Part shown: one piece after another, positions 56,211-64,000 of the stretch
How positions within the stretch are numbered: position 1 is the first letter of the stretch
How the letters are laid out: every line of letters begins with the position of its first letter
Assembly (NCBI GenBank): GCA_951812925.1
Contig: OX638372.1
Coordinates: 88,929,058-88,993,057, forward strand
DNA: 64,000 nucleotides
Direction: 5' to 3'
DNA from: Calliopum simillimum
Taxonomy: Eukaryota > Arthropoda > Insecta > Diptera > Lauxaniidae
Notes under the pieces: generated by a model
What the model saw: the letters and a program-made list of their open reading frames with translations, nothing else
What the model was told of the DNA's origin: nothing
The model's database searches: none
Position numbers and translations under genes: made by a program

Positions 56211-58058
56211 CACGGTGTGCCTTAACCCGTTCTAAATCGGACGTCGTAGCACATCAAATTTTTTTCCAGATTCTGTTTACTTATCGTTCAAATGATGTAC
56301 AAAAAAATTTTCACTCGTGACTCCTCGACTAAATTTTGAGATAATCGCTTTTCCAATTGGGACATTTTCCCATACAAAAAGAAAAAAACAATTTTTTTAA
56401 CTACATTAAACAAAAATTAAAAAACCTTGCAAACGAAGCGCTATGCAAAAATAGTATAATATCGATGACTCACAACGGCAGGGCAATGCATATAAAGGGA
56501 AAAAACAAGGAAATTGGAATTTTTGCATGTGCTGTGTTTTTCTTGTAGCTGTGATTCTCGTTTAATCTATGCTAAAAGTTAAATAAAGTATGCTTGCAAA
56601 ACTCTATAAGATGTCGGCAAAGCGTCTGATGAGGAATTGACTTATTATAGTCAATTTTGACCTGTGGTGGGTCCCGAAACTAGTAACGCAAACCAGCCTT
56701 CCGATACATTTTTTTTTTTTTTTTGCTTTTTTTATTTATGTGTATTTTTGCCTTGTTTTTTGTGTTTTTATTGTTGTTTTACTCAAAAACACTGAACAGT
56801 AAGCTCCAACCATCAATGTATTTTCATTGTTGGTAGCTAATAATGTTAATCATCATCTGTTCCAAAAAACAAAAAAAAAAAATAATCACAATCGATGTGT
56901 TTTGCGATGCTAAAGGCGAATTCAATCTCAGAATTGCTCTATCGTGTATAGTTTATGAGATATTGTAACCTAAAGACCAAAAAAAGTCGTTTTTTGCCAT
57001 TTTTTGAAGCCATATAACTATGTAACATATCATTTATTTATCAAATGTGGCTTAAATACTTGAAAGCCCCAATCTTTTCCTTTAAAACCTAATTTAAATT
57101 ATATGTATATCTTCATGCTTCTAAGAGACATCGTAGACCGAAATATTGGCAAAACGGGTTTTTTGCACTTTTGTGTCTATTTAGGTTAGGATATCTTTGA
57201 GGAAAAAAAGATATCAACATAACTAAAATTAGGTTTTAAAGGCAATGATTAGGACTTTAAAGTTGTTTACCAGATTTAACAATATTAAAATTTCTTTCAC
57301 ATTTTAAACATGTTCAACGAACCGACCATTTCAAAATTCAGCCGTATGCCATACACGTAACAACAACTCTCGGAGTGTCAAACGGCTGAATTTAGAAGTA
57401 GTCGGTTCGTTGAACATGTTTAAAATGTGAAAGAAATTTTAATTTTGTTAAATCTGGTAAACAACTTTAAAGTCCTAATCTTTGCCTTTAAAACCTAATT
57501 TAAGTTATGTTGATATCTTTTTTTTCCTCAAAGATATCCTAACCTAAATAGACACAAAAGTGCAAAAAACCCGTTTTGCCAATATTTCGGTCTACGATGT
57601 CTCTTAGAAGCATGAAGATATAAATATAATTTAAATTAGGTTTTAAAGGAAAAGATTGGGGCTTTCAAGTATTTAAGCCACATTTGATAAATAAATGATA
57701 TGTTACATAGTTATATGGCTTCAAAAAATGGCAAAAAACGACTTTTTTTGGTCTTTAGGTTACAATATCTCATAAACTATACACGATAGAGCAATTCTGA
57801 GGTTGAATTCGCCTTTAGCATCGCAAAACACATCGATTGTGATTATTTTAATTTTTGTTTAATGTAGTTAAAAATTTTTTTTTTTTCTTTTTGTATGGGA
57901 AAATGCCCCAGTTGGAAAAGCGATTATCTCAAAATTTAGTCGAGGAGTCACGAGTGAAAATTTTTTTTATACATCATTTGAACGATAAGTAAACAGAATC
58001 TGGAAAAAAATTTGATGTGCTACGATGTCCGATTTAGAACGGGTTAAGGCACACCGTG
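56211..58058. mobile_element. 1.85 kb palindromic element, about 675-bp arms
   Basis: The left arm (56211-57345, interrupted) and the right arm (57382-58058) are inverted copies around a 36-bp spacer. Ends are CACGGTGTGCC and its complement. AATG is repeated next to both ends and may be the TSD. The left arm contains a 460-bp insert (56423-56882) that the right arm lacks, so that insertion is younger. No transposase is present. Confidence 0.85.
56423..56882 (+). repeat. Short interspersed repeat, copy B, with A-rich tail
   Basis: Same family as 3198-3733, without the MITE. It ends CCAAAAAACAAAAAAAAAAA. Its absence from the right arm of the host palindrome marks both borders to within a few A residues. 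Confidence 0.75.
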
Positions 58059-58860
58059 AATGAAGATATCAACTTGAAAATTTGTATTTGCCATTTCAGT
58101 GGTAACTGAATACTACTGTAAAAAAAAAATGGGAGTGATTAAAAAAGATAACATAATTTTTTTTTTTTTATGATTTCAGTGCAATTGTTCATTATAACAC
58201 TTCAGTCATTGTAAAAAAAGTAGCCTTTGGGCAAAAAATGGGCAAGATTTTATTTTTGAAGTCTATTCTATGAGTATTTATGCTTATCCTGTATGCTTTG
58301 TCATAGCCGAGCTACGCCCAACTTGTAAGTTATGGTCTATGAAAGATTCAAGATGTTTGAAATTTGTTTTACCTTTTAGCTGTTTATAAAATAATTTGAT
58401 TAAAATACTTAAGAGCAAATGTAAGGGTCGTGTATAGCAAAAATTTTAAGTAAAAGTATTGGCCTTTAATGCAAAAAGCTTTTTGCCAAAAAAAAAAAAA
58501 AAAAAAAAACCGCTCACATCTTCAATTTGATCGTTCAAAGTTTTGTTATCGATGCAAGTTTGAAAATTAGTTTTTGCATGCTGTTCAATAGTGCGGGTTT
58601 GATAGCTATTACCATGCCAATGACATTTCTCTTATTCTCTTTTATGCTTATTTTCGTAACGATTGGGGTCTTTTCTAGCAAATTAAAAATATGATCGATT
58701 TTCAAGCACATTTTTTTTTCATTTTGACGTCCTAGATGAGCAAAATCTCACACTTTGCGTTGTGGCACCTCACGTAGAAGAAATATTTTCAAAATATTGC
58801 AGTGTAGGGTATTTAATGTTTGGCCAGGCCAAGGGTAACACCCTTACTAGTTTTTTTTAA

Positions 58861-59577
58861 TGCGTGACTCACCGTTTATGAGTTATTGCAATCTTAACAC
58901 TTCACTATGCCAACTCTTACGCGGCACTGCATATTTTACTAATTTTTGTATCATTTTAAACTAGGATGTCTCATTAGCTAAAAATCTACCGAAAAAAATG
59001 TTTAAGCAAGTTTTATAGGAAATTTAAAAGCTACAAAATTGTGGATGGAAAGTTAGCGAGATGTTTGCAAAAAACTAATTTTTGTAGCCTTTGACCTTTA
59101 ATACCCTTTTTGATTGAAAGGGGACTTTTGTCATTTTATTTATAATGGTGTATCTAAGAGGTGTACCAATTTCCAGCTTTTTTCCTAAATATTGTAAATT
59201 CAAATGCTAAGTAGCCTGAACTACGTAGGAAATAAACTTCTTTAAGTTCGTCACGAAGTTGAAAAAAACTGTCAAAAAACACAAATTTTTGTTGTTTGGA
59301 CCTTTATTCAAGCCATGGTTGGGACATCTTTTCGAGGATTTTGATCCAATTAAAGCCTTTGTTATGAGGCCTGCTCCTAAAATAATCTCTGCTGCAATTA
59401 AACTATATCAATTTTGTATTTTTATTTCATGACATCCAACACAAAAAAAGTAATGGACAATCGATTCATAAGTGCGCGCAGGCATAATATCGATTAAATG
59501 AAAAATAGCATACTCAAGTTTCGGAACGGTCAAATATTTTGAAAGATGCATTATAGGTAAGAAAAATATTTCAATTA
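58861..59577. other. Unassigned AT-rich DNA
   Basis: No gene or motif recognised. Confidence 0.35.
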
Positions 59578-59579
59578 TA

Positions 59580-60374
59580 GGGCAGAACGGGGTTAAATCG
59601 CCACGGGGTTAAACAATCAATTGCCTCTAATTTTTTTTTAATAAAGTCGAATCGAACGACCGTTGGTACAGTAGATAGTGATCGATGTAACGCAACTTTG
59701 GCAAAAGATTCCACTACCGCACTTGTGTTATAATCTGAGTTCTGACGAAAGAAAGATTTGACGCGTCCTCGCCGCAATATTTTCAGTCGACAAAAGTTCA
59801 AAATTCCCCAAATCAGTGAAGTGTAGAAAGAAAGGTAAGTGTTTTCTAAGAGCAGAATAACATGCTGAATCCAAATCTGTAAATGGTTACACAAAATTTA
59901 AATTTGCTTAAAAGTTATTCGCCTTAAAATAAACAAAAGTACGTGAGGTTAAATAACCAGAAGGAGAAACAGGCATTGGCGACCATGGTAAGGTCGGAAA
60001 AAAAGATTTTAAAGAAATTTTCCGAGCAAAAAACCAAGACACGGCAGCAAAAAACAATACTCGTCGCTTCAAAAGAGGTCGTCCAAGAAAAGTAGGATAC
60101 GTTGAGGAAAATTACGCCAGCGATTAATGAAACTCAAGAGAAACTTTTTCAAGTTAATTTTGTTCTTTTGTAACGTTTTGTAAAATTCTGATGAAATAAC
60201 AATGTTGGTCACTTTTATTATAAAAAGAAAGTTTGGTTGCTTTACCCCACCTGGTGAATTTTGTAACAAAGGGTTCAACGAACCAGGAACAGTTGAAATT
60301 TTCAAATTATTATCATAAACAAAGTTTTTACAGAGTGCCAACCACAAAAGTGGTTGTTTAACCCCGTTTTACCC
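59580..60374. mobile_element. 795-bp TA-target MITE with GGGGTTAAA motifs
   Basis: Ends are GGGCAGAACGGGGTTAAA and, reverse-complemented, GGGTAAAACGGGGTTAAA. TA is duplicated at 59578-59579 and 60375-60376. A second CGGGGTTAAA follows 19 bases in on the left. The layout parallels the 25812-27844 family (GGGTAAGCTGGGG then two GGGG motifs), though the sequences differ. Short frames (for example 59987-60094 plus, with many Lys) have no clear domain. Confidence 0.75.
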
Positions 60375-60376
60375 TA

Positions 60377-60870
60377 TGCCATAATTTTCGATTTATTCTC
60401 TAAAAGTGCTATATTACACAGTTTAATGTGTGTATAACTACTATAAGTACTTTTCTCTCAAATTCTCAACGTTGTCAAGGATGTATTTATAATGTAGCAG
60501 ATAATAACTATTTAAATTCAAAACATCAAAGTGTAAGTTCTGATGAGATTTGCCCCTGCTTTATGTCATCATATTATGGCTATAATGTAGACTGCAATTT
60601 AACATAAATTTTATGTTTCAATACGTAACGTAACGTATACTTGCGTGAACGCATTGTTGTTTAAATATTCATAAATTCAGAAGCATACAATTTTTCAGCA
60701 AAATCTCTATACAAAAATGTGTAAAATGCCCAACGGAACGAACGAACTGGCGGGGTAATAATAATCAAAAATAATCATTATGGTAATTTGGGAGCGCCTA
60801 AATGTATGCAATCTCATAATGTATGTTGCAAATTAATGTGAGTTACTGTGCAAGTGCAAGTGTGCACATA
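60377..60870. other. Unassigned DNA
   Basis: ACGTAACGTAACGTATAC at 60624-60640 is a small repeat. Nothing else is seen. Confidence 0.35.
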
Positions 60871-60948
60871 CCCAAGAGGAAAAATTTCTAGCGCTTCTGA
60901 TCCAAGCACTTCAAAAGTGCTTGTCCCCATAGAAATTTAGAAGCACTA

Positions 60949-61141
60949 TCACAATGATTTTTTATAAGGCTGCAGTAAGAACAACGTGAGTTCGAACCCA
61001 GCCCGGGAGATTTTTTTTTTTTACTTTTTTTTGCTTTATTTTTTTTTTAATTAAATATTTTTTATTCAACATCTTTAATTTCACTTTTCTATTTTCCCTT
61101 CTCTTATTAATTTACTTTTGTTTAACCGAATTGAAATTGAT
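60949..61141 (+). repeat. First tRNA-like unit (B box and T-run only)
   Basis: GGCTGCAGTAAGAACAACGT, GAGTTCGAACCCAGCCCGGG and then a T12 run near 61012. The spacer has TATTTTTTATTCAACATC and TTTCACTTTTCTATTTT. The A-box half present in the third unit is missing. Confidence 0.6.
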
Positions 61142-62739
61142 TACACAATGATTCCATATTAGGCTGCAGTAAGAACATGGGCGTACGCAAGGGGGGGCAG
61201 GGGGGGCAGCTGCCCCCCTAGCTCTAGTTTTAGAGTTACAAATATATCATATTCATTCATTTTTACAGTAGTTTTTACAACTTTTCATATTAAAGCCAAA
61301 TAAAACACGATTTTTTGGACAATAGTTTATACAAATACACTTTTTTTATCTTTACTATACTATTTATATATTTACTTGCAAACAATTTGAAAGTAAAATC
61401 GGATAATATTTTAGAAAGTTATTAAGGTTTCACTGAAGTAGGACTATTCGTTTTTTATATGTTTTTTGCTCATAACTTTTTTTTTCTTCTCAGAAGAGAT
61501 ACCCAAAGCTGCTTAAAACTAAAGACTATGTTTTTGCAAAAAATGCTGCGTTAAAAAATTCAAAATTTTTTGTGCAAGTAGTATAGATAATATCCGGTTC
61601 CAAAAGTCGATTTATTTACTTATGTTTTTCAATTACGTGGTCGGAAAAGCATTCGTTTGCTCAAAAGGAAGGTTCTTACGAATTAAATGTATAAGGCTTA
61701 AAATGCTTCAAATCGTTCAATGAATCAAAGTATTTGATAAATTTTTTCAGACCATTTTAAACTTTTCAAAAATTGGTCAAAGAAAAAGAAAACAAAAATT
61801 CAAAAAACTCTAAAAAAAATCACACGTGTACTTTGTACGATTCTAAGCATTTTAAACATCATACAATTTTTTTGCTTCATAAAAATCGACCCAGTTTATT
61901 GTACCTGTTTATTTTTCCGATAAAAAATCAAAATAGTCTTCACTGAAACCTTATTAACATTTTAAAATATAATCTGATTTTAGTTAGTTTGGGCTTAAAA
62001 TATTTAAAATTAAATACGCTTATAAATAAAAATATAAAAAATATTGCAAAATTGTAAAAAACTGCTATGAAAATTAATTTTTCGCTCAGTTCTAACGTTT
62101 AACTTTAACTCAGCCAATTTGAATAGGATTTTAGTAATTGATACATTTAAAAGAAGCCTAAGAAGTTTTCTTTAAAATAGTGTATAAAAAAATTCGATCA
62201 AATTGGGTTTCTCGAAATATTTTTTTATAAAATTAGAGCTATAACCTCAAAAATCGAAAGTGTCGATTATATCTAGAACGGCTCCTCGAAAAAAAAATTA
62301 ATGCGTTTTTTGGAGTCAACGACCTCAAATTAGTTTAGAAATGTGAAATGTATTTAAAAGGTAACATACCAAAGCAAATTTTTATTTAGAAAGTTATCTA
62401 AGAGTACCTTCATAAGTTATTATGAACTTTTATTTAATATTTTAGTGCACAAAATATACACAGCTCTTACATTGAAATTTCTCAAAAAAAAAAAAAAAAG
62501 GTTCGCAAAATTTTGAGTTTGGCCCCCCCCCCCTAGATGAAATCCTGCGTACGCCCTTGAGTAAGAACAACGTGAGTTCGAACCCAGCCCGGGTGATTTT
62601 TTTTTTTCCGTTTTTTTATTTGTTTTTGCTTTATTTTTTTTTTTTTATTAAAATATTTTTTATTCAACCTTTTTTATTTCACTTTTCTATTTTAATTTCT
62701 CATTTTTATTTACTTTTGCTTACTTGAGTTGAAACTGAT
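61142..62739 (+). repeat. Second tRNA-like unit, split by hAT
   Basis: 61142-61175 and 62560-62739. The B box and CCCGGG are at 62573-62593, then the T-run and the same spacer as unit one. The hAT target site AGTAAGAA falls in the part before the B box. Confidence 0.7.
61176..62559. mobile_element. 1384-bp non-autonomous hAT element
   Basis: Ends are CATGGGCGTACGCAAGG and, reverse-complemented, CAAGGGCGTACGCAGG. The 8-bp TSD AGTAAGAA lies at 61168-61175 and 62560-62567. G- and C-runs just inside the ends (61191-61219 and 62522-62533) include a GGGGCAGCTGCCCC palindrome. No transposase frame is found. Confidence 0.9.
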
Positions 62740-62817
62740 AACACAATGATATATGTAATGCTGCAGGACAACATTTGCTTAATATACAAATTTAATAATT
62801 CTTCATATCATCGGGCG

Positions 62818-62905
62818 TTGGTGGAGCCGTCTAAAGGGTTGGTAAATGTAAGAAAAAAATATCTAACATCGTGGATTCAAATCCTGGCGCTGCCAGTTTT
62901 TTTTT
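62818..62905 (+). ncRNA. Third unit: fuller tRNA-like sequence
   Basis: GTTGGTGGAGCCGTCTAAAG is an A-box/D-arm match. GTGGATTCAAATCCTGGCG is a B box and T-arm. A run of 11 T ends it at about 62907. The spacing is that of a type-2 pol III promoter. The acceptor stem pairs poorly, so this is a tRNA-derived unit and not a normal tRNA. Confidence 0.55.
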
Positions 62906-63123
62906 TTCTTTTTTTTAATTTTATTGAAAAAACGCTTACCGCAGCATTACAAATAAGTGCTTTAAAAACTCTTTTTTGGTAAGGCTGCGGTAAGCTTTTG
63001 CTCGCTTACATCCTATGACATGCAATGTTAAAAAGAAAGTATTGTTCTTACGGAGCGGAAGCGCTTTTTGGTGAAAAGGATGCACTTCAGAAGGGTTTTT
63101 GAAGCACTTCTTTTCCCCTTGGG

Positions 63124-64000
63124 TATGTACACACATACATACGTGCGTTAACTGACACAATAAACATTAATTGTTGTAAACAACATGCATGCTCAGCATG
63201 AGTACCTGCCAAATACCCAGTTGGAAACTAAAGGAAGCTGTCCTTAGGAAGGAACTAATCTGTATTAAATAATTTTTTACTTGACATGTAACGTAGAAAG
63301 CTATGAAAGATGCATGCTGTATTTGTTTTAACATGCTTACCACATTGCTTACCCGGTAGTCCAGTTGGTAATTATGTTGACACTGTGTTGCATTTTTTGT
63401 TTGTACTATTTAAACTGGGCAACATGCTTAATTGGCTATATAGAGAATTTAGTTTCGTTGTGGCCAATTGGCTGAATACGTGGCGTAACTTTTGACAGTA
63501 ATCGCTGTAGATTCTACTTATTTGCATTATTTTTTTTTGTGCATTTACCAATGAGTTTGTTGCGATTTTATATTTGTGGTGGCTTAACAATTTTGTAAAT
63601 CTTTTGAGTGCGTGTTTGAACTAAATGCACGTACATAATCGCAACCGCGTATCCTATTTAGTTTGCGGTTTTGTGCGAAATTCGGCCAAATTTGCAACTA
63701 AGGAAAATTTTTCCTTTTTCAATGTTAATTGAAATATGGAAATGAAGCGTTTATATAGAAATACTTTTGTTTTATTGTCTACCACAAAAATGTTAAGATT
63801 GAAGACTTAAATTATATGCATATTAGACTGCTTCATAATATTTTTGTTTGTTTCCGATTTGCTTTCCAACAAGTGTTTTTGTTAAAACCATAGAAAATAA
63901 AAACTCTGGTGTAAGGAGAGCCCATAATATTAATATTTAGTGGTGGCACATCGTATTTCTTTGTTTTAAGTTTGAAAGAGTACTCTTCTAAACAATTTTG
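63124..64000. other. Right edge of the window, no gene recognised
   Basis: Base use is moderate. The frames 63310-63495 (plus) and 63372-63590 (minus) overlap and show no domain. Confidence 0.35.

Larger units (their letters stand above)
55425..58860 (+). repeat. Dispersed repeat, copy 2, split by a palindromic element
   Basis: It matches 52660-52975 at 55700-56000 and again at 58740-58860 after the insertion. Within 55700-55960 the phrase GAGCAAAA(A/G)CTA(G/T)GCGAACT recurs, so the repeat has internal duplications. No frame is seen. Confidence 0.5.
60871..63123. mobile_element. Composite inverted-end element carrying tandem tRNA-like units
   Basis: Ends are CCCAAGAGGAAAA and CCCAAGGGGAAAA (inverted), and inside both is a diverged zone with GAAGCACTT or AAGTGCTT repeats. 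TA flanks both ends. The interior has three units that share ACACAATGAT..., GGCTGCAG..., GTTCGAACCC-type B boxes, long T-runs and a T/A-rich spacer. Units begin near 60949, 61142 and 62740. The second is split by a hAT element at 61176-62559. Without the hAT element it is about 870 bp. Confidence 0.6.

Noticed and set aside
61191..61219. G-run and GCAGCTGC palindrome as a G-quadruplex or origin
   Set aside because: It is part of the terminal region of a hAT element and is mirrored by the C-run at the other end.

Overview
The window looks like heterochromatin-like or intergenic DNA of an insect, most likely a higher fly (Diptera; a tephritid-type genome would fit). This is inferred from the AT-rich composition and from the mix of BEL/Pao, RTE, R1-clade, copia, mariner, hAT and foldback elements. 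I see no convincing host protein-coding gene. Almost everything that can be identified is transposable-element sequence, much of it nested and dated by target-site duplications (TSDs) that can be read directly.

Layout. 1-6800: repeat ends, two hAT-type MITEs, a short tandem array and unassigned AT-rich DNA. 6815-12480: a decayed R1-clade non-LTR element split by a mariner (7959-11378), which is itself split by a 2.5 kb non-coding insertion with TG...CA ends. 12857-21730: an intact, very young BEL/Pao LTR retrotransposon with 487-bp LTRs differing at one base and TSD ACAAT. It has a full 1752-codon Gag-Pol frame plus a second downstream gene in the position where env-like genes sit. 23390-23985: a copia remnant. 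25341-30080: a degenerate T-rich array carrying a mariner (25728-29039) that contains a pogo-like TA-target element (25812-27844) that contains a deleted Tc1/mariner-type element (26824-27411). 30600-37080: decayed RTE and other non-LTR fragments, a minisatellite, a tRNA-Ser-like relic, a foldback and another copy of the hexamer hAT element. 39450-40120: an R1-clade tail on the minus strand.

40572-48023 is a nest of five insertions that can be ordered. An RTE copy (minus) received a second RTE copy (plus, 17-bp TSD). That copy then received a CACAG-ended element, which holds a CCCTGC-ended element. The right TSD of the second RTE was later split by a 1.5 kb near-perfect palindrome with a 9-bp TSD (Mutator-like or foldback type). 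50398-51651 and 56211-58058 are two further long palindromic elements. 59580-60374 is a TA-target MITE. 60871-63123 is a composite element carrying tandem tRNA-like (pol III-type) units and an inserted hAT element with an 8-bp TSD.

The most unusual object is the second gene of the BEL element (19391-20161). It re-uses the zinc-knuckle plus retropepsin-like block of Gag-Pol as a separate protein. The catalytic aspartate position is replaced by asparagine, and a good splice acceptor lies directly in front of its ATG. Also notable are the 46-bp near-palindrome that opens each BEL LTR, the pol III-like units inside DNA transposons, and the two TA-target families whose ends consist of repeated GGGG-containing motifs.
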